This document shows positions 1-8,762 of a stretch of 64,000 nucleotides of DNA, piece after piece. Within the stretch, counting starts at the first letter, position 1. Every line of letters begins with the position of its first letter. A program made the position numbers and the translations under genes. The stretch spans positions 367,951 through 431,950 of the forward strand of contig JAUMZE010000001.1 of the NCBI GenBank assembly GCA_030528285.1, in the 5' to 3' direction. The notes below the pieces were generated by a model. The model had not been told where the DNA came from, ran no database searches, and worked only from the letters and a program-made list of their open reading frames with translations. The stretch comes from Aerococcus sp. GTDB lineage: Bacteria > Bacillota > Bacilli > Lactobacillales > Aerococcaceae.

Positions 1-1346
1 TCATCCCATAATTCGTCCAAACGATCCGCCGCATACTGTTTCACCGTTTCGAGGTCTGGTTGTTCATAGACCAATTTTCCTTCATCGAAAATCGTCTGTA
101 ACAATGGACGTGCGTTGAAATCTTTGACGGTCTTATTGATATAAGTATAGGTTGGATGGAACATGAAGAGGTCATTAGCATCATTGATTTGTTCTTCCTC
201 TAAGGCCACATAATCCCCTTCCGATTTACCATCCGAGCCACGGGTGATGCGCCAAATCTGTTTGCGTCCAGGCGTGGTGGTCTTCTCGGGTGAGGAGGAG
301 ATCTTCATGGTTGGCACCATCTCGCCTGCCTCATTTTCGATCGCAACGAGTTTGTAGACCGCTCCTAATGCTGGCTGATCATACCCCGTGATGAGTTTCG
401 TACCAACACCCCAGGAATTGACCTTAGCCCCTTGCATCTTCAAGTTGAGGATGGTCTTTTCATCGAGATCGCTGGAGGCTACGATCATCGCATCTGGATA
501 ACCGGCCTTATCCAGCATTTCGCGCACGCGTTTGGAGAGGTAGGTAATATCTCCACTGTCAATCCGAATACCGAGGAAATTGATCTTGTCTCCGAGTTCG
601 TTCGCCACGCGGATGGCATTCGGAACCCCTGAATTCAAGACATCGTAGGTATCAACGAGGAAAACGCAATTCTTGTGTGAAGCAGCATAGGCCATAAATG
701 CGTCATAGTCACTCCGGAATGCCTGAACGAGTGCATGTGCATGGGTCCCAGACGTTGGCACACCGAGCACCTTGCCTGCACGGACGTTACTGGTAGAATC
801 GAACCCACCAATGTAAGCCGCCCGTGCGCCCCAAATCGCCGCGTCCATCTCCTGTGCGCGACGACTCCCGAATTCCGCTAAGGCATCATTAGGCGCCACT
901 GTGCGGATCCGTGCTGCCTTGGTTGCAATCAGTGTTTGGAAATTAATCGCATTGAGGATTGCTGTTTCCACTAACTGAAGATCTGCCAGTTCCCCTTCAA
1001 TCTGCATCAGCGGTTCATTCGCAAAGCAGAGCTCTCCTTCCACCATGGAACGCACCGTCGCTGTGAAACGATACTCCTTCAAATAATCGAGGAAAGCTTT
1101 CGGATACTCCTCGCTCTCACGCAAGTAGGCAATATCTTCCTCTGTAAAATGTAAATCCTTCAAGTAAGCAATTACGCGCTCGAGTCCTGCATAAATCGCA
1201 AAACCATTATCAAAAGGATTTTCACGGAAATACACCTCAAAAATGGCCCGCTGATCCGCTCGCCCTGCATTCCAGTAAGCTTTCATCATATTGATTTCAT
1301 ATAAATCCGTGTGCAGCGCGAGGCTGTCATCATGGTACACTGTCAT
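1..1346 (-). CDS. pncB: Nicotinate phosphoribosyltransferase (partial, C-terminus off window)
   Basis: This gene is open at the left edge: 448 codons are visible from the ATG and the C-terminus is missing. The enzyme joins nicotinate and PRPP, with ATP hydrolysis, to give nicotinate mononucleotide in the NAD salvage pathway in the cytoplasm. Visible family features are the N-terminal TDLYEINM segment, AEFGSRRAQ in the first third, GGFDSTSNV, SGTHAHA, and GIRIDSGD with VASSDLDE in the phosphoribosyl-binding part. The start is set by GGAGTG about 11 bases upstream of the ATG. It is preceded by its own extended -10 promoter and transcribes towards the left edge. The family call is firm. Confidence 0.93.
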   Translation of the reverse strand, partial: MTVYHDDSLALHTDLYEINMMKAYWNAGRADQRAIFEVYFRENPFDNGFAIYAGLERVIAYLKDLHFTEEDIAYLRESEEYPKAFLDYLKEYRFTATVRSMVEGELCFANEPLMQIEGELADLQLVETAILNAINFQTLIATKAARIRTVAPNDALAEFGSRRAQEMDAAIWGARAAYIGGFDSTSNVRAGKVLGVPTSGTHAHALVQAFRSDYDAFMAYAASHKNCVFLVDTYDVLNSGVPNAIRVANELGDKINFLGIRIDSGDITYLSKRVREMLDKAGYPDAMIVASSDLDEKTILNLKMQGAKVNSWGVGTKLITGYDQPALGAVYKLVAIENEAGEMVPTMKISSSPEKTTTPGRKQIWRITRGSDGKSEGDYVALEEEQINDANDLFMFHPTYTYINKTVKDFNARPLLQTIFDEGKLVYEQPDLETVKQYAADRLDELWD

Positions 1347-1410
1347 TTCTTCTTTCACTCCTAATTTTCTAACCGAATCCTACCATTTATCCGCCGTAAC
1401 AATTGGTCCT

Positions 1411-1421
1411 ATTGTAGCACG
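1411..1421 (-). promoter_or_regulatory. Extended -10 promoter element of pncB
   Basis: On the minus strand TGCTACAAT is an extended -10 (TACAAT at 1411-1416), about 65 bases before the pncB start. No good -35 is visible, as is usual for extended -10 promoters. The rest of 1422-1550 holds only a 5-bp CACCG/CGGTG hairpin near 1450. Confidence 0.45.
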
Positions 1422-1550
1422 CTTTACATTAAAAAGAGAAATCCAGCACCGGTTTAATCGGTGTTAAGTTAAAAAGTTTAGTGATTATTAATACTTAAGG
1501 AGCGGGTGGTAATGATTGAACGCCCCTTTTTCCCTCTCTTTTCGTCCTAC

Positions 1551-1580
1551 AAAAAAAGCATCCGTCAAGCAACAGATGCC
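1551..1580 (-). terminator. Rho-independent terminator of the sugar transferase gene
   Basis: Minus strand: GCATCTGT, a short loop, ACGGATGC, then seven T. The 8-bp stem includes one G-T pair. It lies 10 bases after the stop codon of the gene that ends at 1590. Confidence 0.85.
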
Positions 1581-1589
1581 TTAAAAGTT

Positions 1590-2984
1590 TTATTCAATGA
1601 CCTTAATCCCCATCTCAATAATATCCGCGCGCGTATTATGTGGTGCATTCTCATCCACACCGCTCGACGATACCTTTTCAAAGAGGATCTTCACAGTCTG
1701 AAGCATAATCTTCATATCCAAAATCAGGGAGTAGGTTTTAATATAAATCAAGTCGAAGTTCAATTTACTATTGAAGTCCGTCGCATATTTTCCGTAAATC
1801 TGCGCATACCCGGTGAGTCCCGCTTTGACGTTGTGACGGAGGTAATAGTGCGGATTCTCCTCCTGGAACTGCTTCACAAAGAATGGGCGTTCCGGACGTG
1901 GCCCAATCAGTGACATGTCCCCACGAATGATATTGAAGAGCTGCGGTAGTTCATCAATCCGAACGGCACGAATGAATCGCCCCACTGGTGTAATCCGGTC
2001 ATCATGTTTACGTGCAATGATCGGTCCGGTTTTCTTCTCAGAATCACTATACATCGAACGGAATTTAAAAATATCAAATTCCCGGTTGCCCTCGGTGATC
2101 CGCACTTGCCGATAGAAGACCGGCCCTCTCGAGGTGAGTTTGATAGCAATCGCCGTCAATAACATGATCGGAGAGGTCACAATAATTAGGATCAGTGACA
2201 ACAGAATATCGAAGGCTCGTTTGATCAACGCTTGGTCAGCCGGAATCGCAAAGTCACTCGTTTCGATGATCGATTCATCCTCGAAGTTCATGATATTTGG
2301 ATTCACCATCACCAGATTTTCAAATTGAGAGTTCAAAAAGAGCTTCTTCTGTTCGCGCATGAGAAGGTCATAAATCTTTAATTTCTCATTCTCATCGATT
2401 GGAGACGCTAGATAGACGATATCGATGTCATCCAGATTCTCTAAGACATTCTTGTAGAACTCAGCCACCACCGCATGCGTCACGATATGGCGGGCGCTCT
2501 TACTATTTTTGAAGTTATAGACCGCAGAGAATACTTCACGTTCGTTCCCCACAATCATAATCCGCTTTGTGCTGGAGTAGCGGCGATAGGCAGTGAAGAT
2601 CCCCAGTCGGAACAGATAGAGCAGGAGCACGCTGACGAAGAAATCAATCAGAATGACCATCCTTGGAAAGGCAAAGCTTCGACTTACAAAGGACAAAACC
2701 ATCGTCACTGCCGCCAAAGAGCCCTGAGTAATCATCGTAATAAAGAGCAAGTCCCCCTTGGATTTATTGTAGAGGACATACACCCCAGACAAGAGGTTGA
2801 AGACGATAAAGATCAAAATCAACCACGGAATCAGATTTTGAAAGGCAATCCCGTTCGGACGCGGAATGTAGCGACTCTGGAAACGGATCAGAAACGAAAT
2901 AATATACGATAGGAATAGTAGAATGGCTTCGGTCGCACAGATGAGGATGCGATACCAATTTGTCCATTCGCCATTTTTCTGCAT
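1590..2984 (-). CDS. Polyprenyl-phosphate sugar-1-phosphate transferase (exopolysaccharide/capsule initiator)
   Basis: A 464-residue membrane protein of the polyprenyl glycosylphosphotransferase family (WchA/CpsE/WbaP type). It loads the first sugar phosphate on undecaprenyl phosphate for a surface polysaccharide. About four or five membrane segments fill the first 130 residues, a Rossmann-like central part follows, and the C-terminal bacterial sugar transferase domain starts near residue 250 with KRAFDILLSL and a hydrophobic segment. RQVRITEGN, FKFRSMY, the SLIGPRPERP segment and AGLTGYAQI are conserved catalytic-domain motifs. GGGGAG lies eight bases before the ATG. No other polysaccharide gene adjoins it, so it may be an isolated initiator serving a locus elsewhere. 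The sugar is not predictable. Confidence 0.9.
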   Translation of the reverse strand: MQKNGEWTNWYRILICATEAILLFLSYIISFLIRFQSRYIPRPNGIAFQNLIPWLILIFIVFNLLSGVYVLYNKSKGDLLFITMITQGSLAAVTMVLSFVSRSFAFPRMVILIDFFVSVLLLYLFRLGIFTAYRRYSSTKRIMIVGNEREVFSAVYNFKNSKSARHIVTHAVVAEFYKNVLENLDDIDIVYLASPIDENEKLKIYDLLMREQKKLFLNSQFENLVMVNPNIMNFEDESIIETSDFAIPADQALIKRAFDILLSLILIIVTSPIMLLTAIAIKLTSRGPVFYRQVRITEGNREFDIFKFRSMYSDSEKKTGPIIARKHDDRITPVGRFIRAVRIDELPQLFNIIRGDMSLIGPRPERPFFVKQFQEENPHYYLRHNVKAGLTGYAQIYGKYATDFNSKLNFDLIYIKTYSLILDMKIMLQTVKILFEKVSSSGVDENAPHNTRADIIEMGIKVIE

Positions 2985-3135
2985 AATGATACTCCCCCAC
3001 GGTTTAATTCACTTGATTAAATGTGCTGGCGTCCAATCCACCAGCCCGAGAAAACCAATCTTGGTTTCTTATTAGCGCCATTTTACCATAATCGGCCGTT
3101 AAAAATCTGTTAAATCAAGCTTTTTCGCCTGCCAA

Positions 3136-3180
3136 TGAAAACGAAGGCAGCCCTCATTCAACAGGAGAGCTACCTTCGTT
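3136..3180 (-). terminator. Terminator of the prolyl-tRNA editing gene
   Basis: A 12-bp stem (AACGAAGGTAGC with GCTGCCTTCGTT, one G-T pair) is followed by TTTTCATT on the minus strand, immediately after the stop at 3185. Confidence 0.8.
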
Positions 3181-3184
3181 CATT

Positions 3185-3679
3185 CTAGGCTTCGATAATA
3201 CGAATAGGGTGATCCAACGCCCGCATCAAGCGATCAAAATCCGTATATTTAATGTTCAAGGTGGTCGTGTTCGTAAATGGGTGGAACCCGACTGTCGCCG
3301 TACTGCTTCGATCCACCTCCGCATCCACGATCACTTCGACTTTATGTTCAATGTCATAGAACACGCCAAATGGAGTCACCACGCCCGGTTCTACATGGAG
3401 TAATTCCTCCAGATAATGATCACTCGCAAAAGATAGACGTTTATCCCCCAAGGCTTCCGCGAGTTGATGGATATCCGCTCGTTTCTCATCGTGCAAGAGG
3501 ACGAGGTAGAAGTGTTTGCCTTTCTTTCCCTTAAGAAAGAGATTCTTCACCTGCTGCCCGGGCAAAACGATATCGATATTCTGCACTGAGGTAATCGGTT
3601 CGTGGTCTAGCCGCTCGTAATCAATATCGTATTCTTTGAGTAAGTCATAGGCCACACTTGGATCCGGTAAAACCGACAT
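3185..3679 (-). CDS. YbaK/ProX-type prolyl-tRNA deacylase (PrdX-like)
   Basis: A 164-residue single-domain protein of the YbaK/EbsC/ProX trans-editing superfamily. These cytoplasmic proteins hydrolyse mischarged tRNA, chiefly Ala-tRNA(Pro) for the PrdX/ProX branch. The conserved lysine-bearing strand is QQVKNLFLKG near residue 42. VTPFGVFYD and the VGFHPFTNTTT segment near residue 130 are typical of the ProX branch. The length matches the family. AGGAAGAG precedes the ATG. It sits alone between terminators, downstream of the HAD gene on the same strand. The superfamily is clear; the exact substrate is inferred. Confidence 0.82.
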   Translation of the reverse strand: MSVLPDPSVAYDLLKEYDIDYERLDHEPITSVQNIDIVLPGQQVKNLFLKGKKGKHFYLVLLHDEKRADIHQLAEALGDKRLSFASDHYLEELLHVEPGVVTPFGVFYDIEHKVEVIVDAEVDRSSTATVGFHPFTNTTTLNIKYTDFDRLMRALDHPIRIIEA

Positions 3680-3703
3680 ACGATCACTCTTCCTTTCCCA
3701 TTA

Positions 3704-4552
3704 TTAATGATTCATCACAAAGGGAGCGAGCGATTTTCCACTTGGATCGTCAATGACCATTTCCAAGACATCGAGTACGCCCTGCTCCTCGTTTGTTCCA
3801 ATCTGGTAATTTGCGTATGGTAAGAGCGGTTCAATGGAATTAGCCATTGCCACACTAAAATCAGAGACCTCCATCATGCTGGCGTCATTCATCTGATCCC
3901 CAAATACCATCGTTTCAGCCGGCGTGATCCGGAGTTGCTGCTGCAGTAATTTAATCCCGCTGCCCTTCCCACTGCCTGCTGGAATAATATCAATGAAGAT
4001 GTTCCCGCTCGTCATACTCTGTAAATCCGGGAAGCGTGTACGCAAATCATCAATCAGGGGATTGTCTGGGTCTAGCTCGTCCTTCGTGATAATGGCGATT
4101 TTTGAGGCACGTTCACCTTGTGGAATCTCACGAAAATCATCTAATATGACCAGAATCCCGTTGTAGACACGTGCAATCTTATTGAACGTTTCATCATGAC
4201 TCGTGACATAAGAACGTGCACCTGTAGAGATATAAGCATCCAAGCGATCAGAGAATTGGCCAAGATAATCCATCACATCCAGGAATTCTTCCCGTGGCAC
4301 CCCGCTATTTCGGATCACATCGCCATCATGCACGATGTAGTTGCCGTTGTCCCCGACGAAATACAATCCTGCCATATCTTCATCGCTAAATTGTAACTTC
4401 AACTGATGATAACTATTCCCGCTTGCAATCACGAACTGAATCCCCATCTCTTTCAGGACTTGACGAATACGATGAAAACGGGCATGGTCGTATGTTTTAT
4501 CCTCACGTAAAAAGGTTCCATCCATATCGGTTGCAATTAATTTAATACTCAT
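3704..4552 (-). CDS. Cof-type HAD-superfamily phosphatase
   Basis: A 282-residue haloacid dehalogenase hydrolase of subclass IIB (Cof family), probably dephosphorylating sugar phosphates or related metabolites in the cytoplasm. Motif I is DMDGTF near residue 8, motif II is ASGNS near residue 43, the motif III lysine lies in RASKIAI, and motif IV is FGDQMNDASM near residue 218. The cap domain is the inserted middle part. GAGGTG precedes the ATG. The gene follows argS after a terminator and is 25 bases ahead of the ProX-like gene, so those two may be co-transcribed. The substrate is unknown. Confidence 0.85.
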   Translation of the reverse strand: MSIKLIATDMDGTFLREDKTYDHARFHRIRQVLKEMGIQFVIASGNSYHQLKLQFSDEDMAGLYFVGDNGNYIVHDGDVIRNSGVPREEFLDVMDYLGQFSDRLDAYISTGARSYVTSHDETFNKIARVYNGILVILDDFREIPQGERASKIAIITKDELDPDNPLIDDLRTRFPDLQSMTSGNIFIDIIPAGSGKGSGIKLLQQQLRITPAETMVFGDQMNDASMMEVSDFSVAMANSIEPLLPYANYQIGTNEEQGVLDVLEMVIDDPSGKSLAPFVMNH

Positions 4553-4565
4553 TGTTCACCTCAAC

Positions 4566-4600
4566 TTGAAAACAAGCGAGTGCCCAATTACACTCGCTCA
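4566..4600 (-). terminator. Terminator of argS
   Basis: Stem AGCGAGTG/CACTCGCT with an 8-base loop, followed on the minus strand by TTGTTTTC. It lies about 80 bases after the argS stop and ahead of the HAD gene. Confidence 0.7.
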
Positions 4601-4675
4601 CTTTTTATACCGCTTAGCAGGGACTGTTTGATTCAGCGATCATACAGTCTCCCACCCGGTTTATAAATCGACGGA

Positions 4676-6373
4676 TTACATCTTGTCTGGTGCAGCCACA
4701 CCCAATAAGCTCAACCCATCCTTCAAGACAATCGTCGTTGCTTTAACGAGAGCGAGACGTGCATTTAGTTGGTCATCCTTGTCCAAGATCCGCGTATTCC
4801 CGTAGAACTTGTTGAAGGCTTGTGCCAACGTAATCGTGTATTTAGCGATGACAGATGGCTCATAGGTGGTAAAGGCACGTTCAACATAAGTTGGATATTC
4901 GTTCAGCAATTTGACAATCCGCCAGCTGAAGTCATCATCCAGGGCATGGATTGCGTCCAGATCAATGTCCACGCCGGCTTTTTCGAGCAAGCTCTGTGCC
5001 CGTGCATTGGTGTATTGAACGTATGGACCGGTTTCCCCTTCGAAACGAACCACTTCTTCCAAGCTAAAGTCGAAGTTATTCAACCGTTCACTCTTCAAAT
5101 CGTGGAAGATAACCGCACCTACCCCAACTTCTTGGGCAACCTGTTCTTTATTTGGCAGATCTGGGTTCTTGGTATCAATTTGTTCTTGAGCGAGGCGTTG
5201 AGCTTCATCTAACACGTCCTTCAAGAGGATGATCTTCCCAGCACGAGTCGATAATTTCTTCCCGTTCACAGTGATCAACCCAAATTGGATATGGTGCATG
5301 TCTTCTTGCCATTCCTTACCTAACTTCGCAAGGACCGCTTTCAATTGTTGGAAGTGGACCGCTTGCTCGCTACCAACAATGTACAAGCTCTGCGCAAAGT
5401 CGAAGGTCCGTTTCCGGTAGTAAGCTGTTGCCAAGTCACGGGTGATGTAGAGCGTTGCACCATCAGATTTTTGGATCAATGCAGGTGGCAGGTTGTAGTC
5501 ATCTAAGTCGACAATCTGTGCGCCTTCATTTTCGTGAAGCAGGCCGTCTCCCTTGAGGTCATCAATGACTTCTTGCATCTTGTCTTCATAGAAGGATTCA
5601 CCTGTGTAGTGGTCAAATTCAACGTTCAAACGTTTGTAGATGGAGTTGAACTCGTTCAAGGATTCTTCACGGAACAATTTCCATAAAGCAGTCACTTCTT
5701 CATCACCGTCTTCCAACGCTTTGAAGGTCGCACGCGCTTCATCGTCTAATTCCGGTTCTTTTTCTGCTTCTACGTGGAATTTCACATAGAGTTTTACCAG
5801 TTCATTGATCGCATTTTCACCACGTACCTTTTCTGGGTCGCCCCATTTACGGTAAGCCACGATCAATTTCCCAAATTGGGTTCCCCAGTCACCCAAATGG
5901 TTAATCCGCACTGGGTTGTAGCCTAATTTAGCGATGATTTTAGCGAGAGAATTCCCGATCACGGTTGAACGCAAATGCCCCATTGACATTGGTTTTGCGA
6001 TGTTTGGTGAAGACATGTCGAGGGTAATGTTTCGACCATGGCCGAGGTCTTTGGAGCCATATGTTTCGCCCGCTTCTAATACGCCATGCAAAATGGCATT
6101 CGTGTTCTCTATCCGGTTCAAGAAGAAGTTCACGTAAGGACCGACTGCCTTCACAGAGTCAATCGCATCATGTTCTGGAACTTGTTCTGTAATTTCTTTG
6201 GCGATTTCTACTGGATTCTTCTTCCATGTCTTCGCTAATTTGAAAGCTGGAAACGCCCAATCCCCGTTTTCATCCTTGTTTGGCGCTTCGACAATATCCA
6301 AAATTTCGTCCGCGCTGAATACATCGCCGACGATCGGTGCTAATAAGTCAACAACAACCTGCTTACTATCCAT
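4676..6373 (-). CDS. argS: Arginyl-tRNA synthetase
   Basis: A 565-residue class I aminoacyl-tRNA synthetase that charges tRNA(Arg). The N-terminal Add1 domain covers about residues 1-110. The signature SSPNIAKPMS leads into the HIGH-like MGHLRS at 131-136. NHLGDWGTQFGKL and the KMSKS-like KKLSTRAGK follow. The C-terminal anticodon-binding DALR domain ends in LLGVAAPDKM, the usual ArgS ending. GAAAGGAAG precedes the ATG. The gene is controlled by a T-box leader with an arginine CGC specifier and lies directly downstream of the arginine deiminase cluster, so arginine breakdown and arginine charging share one locus. Confidence 0.97.
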   Translation of the reverse strand: MDSKQVVVDLLAPIVGDVFSADEILDIVEAPNKDENGDWAFPAFKLAKTWKKNPVEIAKEITEQVPEHDAIDSVKAVGPYVNFFLNRIENTNAILHGVLEAGETYGSKDLGHGRNITLDMSSPNIAKPMSMGHLRSTVIGNSLAKIIAKLGYNPVRINHLGDWGTQFGKLIVAYRKWGDPEKVRGENAINELVKLYVKFHVEAEKEPELDDEARATFKALEDGDEEVTALWKLFREESLNEFNSIYKRLNVEFDHYTGESFYEDKMQEVIDDLKGDGLLHENEGAQIVDLDDYNLPPALIQKSDGATLYITRDLATAYYRKRTFDFAQSLYIVGSEQAVHFQQLKAVLAKLGKEWQEDMHHIQFGLITVNGKKLSTRAGKIILLKDVLDEAQRLAQEQIDTKNPDLPNKEQVAQEVGVGAVIFHDLKSERLNNFDFSLEEVVRFEGETGPYVQYTNARAQSLLEKAGVDIDLDAIHALDDDFSWRIVKLLNEYPTYVERAFTTYEPSVIAKYTITLAQAFNKFYGNTRILDKDDQLNARLALVKATTIVLKDGLSLLGVAAPDKM

Positions 6374-6441
6374 ACTTTTGCTTCCTTTCTTTGTTTACCT
6401 GAATCTGTGATGATGAAGATTAGTGACTTAAATGAGCTAAC

Positions 6442-6474
6442 AAAAAAGCCTCTACAGCACAACGCTGTAGAGGC
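6442..6474 (-). terminator. Regulated terminator of the argS T-box
   Basis: Minus strand: an 11-bp perfect stem GCCTCTACAGC/GCTGTAGAGGC, a 5-base loop, then six T. It follows the T-box sequence and is the attenuator that uncharged tRNA(Arg) would prevent from forming. Confidence 0.9.
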
Positions 6475-6690
6475 ATAGGTATGCGGTACCACACTACTTC
6501 TCTATGAAATAAGTCATAGAGATCTCGATTGTTGATAACGGAATCCTCCGAAACGAGCTACTGTGATCATTCACCCGTTTTGTTCACCTGAGTGCGGTTC
6601 AATCGTTCATGCATTAGTGGCTCTCACCCAGTCCACCTCGCTACTGAATGCTTTGACGATCTACTCTTCTCAGCTCATTTTAAGTATAAC
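6443..6690 (-). ncRNA. T-box riboswitch leader, arginine-specific (CGC), upstream of argS
   Basis: On the minus strand the leader has a Stem I base CTGAG/CTCAG, an AGTA-type loop (AAGAGTAGA) on the 5' side, and on the 3' side GAAC followed by CGC and A before the closing CTC. CGC at 6594-6596 is therefore the specifier, an arginine codon. The T-box bulge AGTGTGGTACCGC lies near 6481-6493, before the terminator. This is a typical leader that binds uncharged tRNA(Arg) and allows read-through into argS during arginine starvation. Confidence 0.9.
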
Positions 6691-6795
6691 TATGGAAATG
6701 AGTATATCGACTTCATTTTCAAATGTCAACAGTCAACCTCGTTTCGTAGAGTGATAAACTGCCTTTTTATGGGGTCTGCCCTGTATCATTCGCTG

Positions 6796-6819
6796 ATAGG
6801 GGGTAGGCTACCCCACTAT
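6796..6819. repeat. GC-rich hairpin overlapping the arcR stop codon
   Basis: GGGGTA-GGC-TACCCC, extendable by ATAG/CTAT, with no T-run on either strand. It covers the last bases of arcR. It may protect the 3' end of the arc transcript or slow read-through into the argS leader; the role is not shown by the sequence. Confidence 0.5.
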
Positions 6820-7514
6820 GTTTCAATCAGACGATCAAAATAATTGACATCAATGTAACGGATGATTTTATGCGAATAAGCAAGACGCCCTTCTTCCACT
6901 AGGTTACGCATGACCTTGCCGGCTGTTTCACGGGTTGTCCCCGCATATTCCGCAATCTCATTGATCGTGATCGGACAATGAATCACCGCATCATGACCTT
7001 CTTGACGTGCCATGTCGTACTTCAACAAGCTCACCGTCTGCACCACCCGATCATACGCGCTCGAGATCAACGTCATCTGAATGCGTAATTCGTGGTAGTT
7101 CAGGATGTGCGCCAGCTGATTATACATGAGCATGAGCTGGTCATAATTATGGCGAATCATATCCTCAAACAAGGTCTTCGGCAACAGCAACAAATCGACA
7201 TCGGTTTTGGTGACCGCGCTGTAGCCATAATAATGGTTATGGGCAAAATTACGATAAGGGAAAAAAGCATTTTCTTTAATATAATCGACGTAGAAAAAAC
7301 GGTCCTCAGAATCACGGCGATCCAATTTTACATAGCCTTTTAGAACGAAATAGTAATAATTCAACAGGTCCTGCTGAAAAAATAAAATCTGCCCTTTAGA
7401 GTACTGATGAATAATTGAATTTGATTTCAACGTTGTGAGGTCTTCTTTGGATAGATGTTTAAAAAACTCTAGGTTCTCCAGATTCTCAATATAAAACTCT
7501 AAATCTCGGTTCAT
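6816..7514 (-). CDS. arcR: Crp/Fnr-family regulator of the arginine deiminase cluster (ArcR)
   Basis: A 232-residue transcription factor with an N-terminal cyclic-nucleotide-binding-like beta-roll (about residues 15-130, GQILFFQQDLLNYYYFVLKG) and a C-terminal winged helix. Its recognition segment is INEIAEYAGTTRETAGKVMR near residue 190. No Fnr iron-sulfur cysteine cluster is visible. It is the last gene of the arc cluster, where ArcR activates arc transcription in several Firmicutes. A Crp-type inverted repeat TGAGA-N6-TCTCA upstream of arcA is its likely site. AGAGGG abuts the ATG, an unusually short ribosome-binding spacing, so the start is less certain. Confidence 0.85.
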   Translation of the reverse strand: MNRDLEFYIENLENLEFFKHLSKEDLTTLKSNSIIHQYSKGQILFFQQDLLNYYYFVLKGYVKLDRRDSEDRFFYVDYIKENAFFPYRNFAHNHYYGYSAVTKTDVDLLLLPKTLFEDMIRHNYDQLMLMYNQLAHILNYHELRIQMTLISSAYDRVVQTVSLLKYDMARQEGHDAVIHCPITINEIAEYAGTTRETAGKVMRNLVEEGRLAYSHKIIRYIDVNYFDRLIET

Positions 7515-7612
7515 CCCTCTGCTGCTATAGGGTCGAATATAACGTTGATCCGCCTGTTATTCACGTTTTTCTTCCACTGATAGAAGCCTCTCTCCCCCTT
7601 TGTCACTGAGAG

Positions 7613-8557
7613 CTATTTGGTGATAATCGTCCCGCTCGCGTTTTCGATGTAATCTTTCAGGTTACCCAATGAGGTAATCACGGCCGTTCCAGCTGGGTTA
7701 TTTTCCACAAATGCAGTGGCTGCTTCTACTTTTGGTAACATGCTACCTTTTGCAAATTGACCTTCTGCTTTGTAGGTGTCTAATTGTGAAACGGTGACTT
7801 TCTCTAATTTTTCTTGATCCGGTTTGTTGAAGTTCACATAAACATTATCAACCGCCGTTAACACAATGAAAGTGTCGGCATCGATCATTTCTGCGAGTTT
7901 TTCAGATGCGAAGTCCTTGTCGATCACCGCTTCTACCCCAGCGAGTTGGCCATTTTCGTCGCGGTAAACAGGCACACCGCCACCACCAGCGCAAATCGCT
8001 ACATGTCCATTATCAATCAATGTTTGGATAAAATCAATTTCTGGTAAATCAACTGGTTTTGGTGATGGTACGACTTTACGCCAACCACGACCAGCATCCT
8101 CTACAAACGTTGCTCCGGTTTTATCCATTTCGGCTTTTGCTTCTTCTTCACTGTAGAATGGGCCGATTGGTTTGGATGGATTCTTGAAGGCTGGATCCTC
8201 TTTATCAACGACTACTTGGGTGACCACGGTACCGACTGATTTTTCGATTTGGCGTTGTTTCAAAGCATTTTCCATCGCAATTTGGAGCCAGTAACCAATG
8301 GAGCCCTCTGTCATCGCCACGAGTGAGTCCAATTCGAAGGCCGGATTCTTTTCAGAGTCAGCTGCAATATTTTGGAGCAACAAGTTCCCTACCTGTGGGC
8401 CGTTCCCATGCGTAATGATGAGGTCGTTCCCCGCTGCTACTAATTCTACCAGCTGTTCTGCTGTTTTCTCCAGCGCTTCTTTTTGACCTTTTGCGCTTGG
8501 GTCATCCGTCAAAATCGCATTTCCACCTAAAGCAACCACAATTTTTTTCTTCGTCAT
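7613..8557 (-). CDS. arcC: Carbamate kinase
   Basis: A 314-residue amino-acid kinase-fold enzyme that transfers phosphate from carbamoyl phosphate to ADP, giving ATP, ammonia and CO2; this is the energy-yielding last step of the arginine deiminase pathway. Features are VVALGGNAI near residue 7, [10 protein letters not shown] near residue 49, the CAGGGGVPV segment near residue 200, and EAVIDKD. The length equals that of the family. Neighbours are arcD upstream and arcR downstream. AAGGAG lies 11 bases before the ATG. Confidence 0.97.
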   Translation of the reverse strand: MTKKKIVVALGGNAILTDDPSAKGQKEALEKTAEQLVELVAAGNDLIITHGNGPQVGNLLLQNIAADSEKNPAFELDSLVAMTEGSIGYWLQIAMENALKQRQIEKSVGTVVTQVVVDKEDPAFKNPSKPIGPFYSEEEAKAEMDKTGATFVEDAGRGWRKVVPSPKPVDLPEIDFIQTLIDNGHVAICAGGGGVPVYRDENGQLAGVEAVIDKDFASEKLAEMIDADTFIVLTAVDNVYVNFNKPDQEKLEKVTVSQLDTYKAEGQFAKGSMLPKVEAATAFVENNPAGTAVITSLGNLKDYIENASGTIITK

Positions 8558-8596
8558 TTTACTTCATTCTCCTTACTTTTATTATTTATCATTTAA

Positions 8597-8610
8597 AAAT
8601 AACGCTTTCA
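8597..8610 (-). promoter_or_regulatory. Candidate cre (CcpA) site upstream of arcC
   Basis: TGAAAGCGTTATTT on the minus strand resembles the catabolite-responsive element TGWAANCGNTNNCA, with a mismatch at the C of the last pair and at the final A. It lies 40-50 bases before the arcC start. Confidence 0.35.
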
Positions 8611-8638
8611 TTATTGGAAAAAGGGAATATAAAAGTAA

Positions 8639-8735
8639 TAACTGGTAATCCTCCCGCACGCCTTTCCGTTCAGCAGTCAATCACTTCTGCACAAGGGAAA
8701 AGTAAGACCTGTTCTATTGGGTGACTACCAGTTAT
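8639..8735. repeat. Long-range inverted repeat in the arcD-arcC spacer
   Basis: ATAACTGGTA (8639-8648) pairs perfectly with TACCAGTTAT (8726-8735) across a 77-base loop. No T-run follows either arm, so it is not a standard terminator. It could be an RNA processing or stability element between arcD and arcC; no known family was recognised. Confidence 0.45.
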
Positions 8736-8762
8736 CCTTAACCTTATTTCATACGTCCGCTA

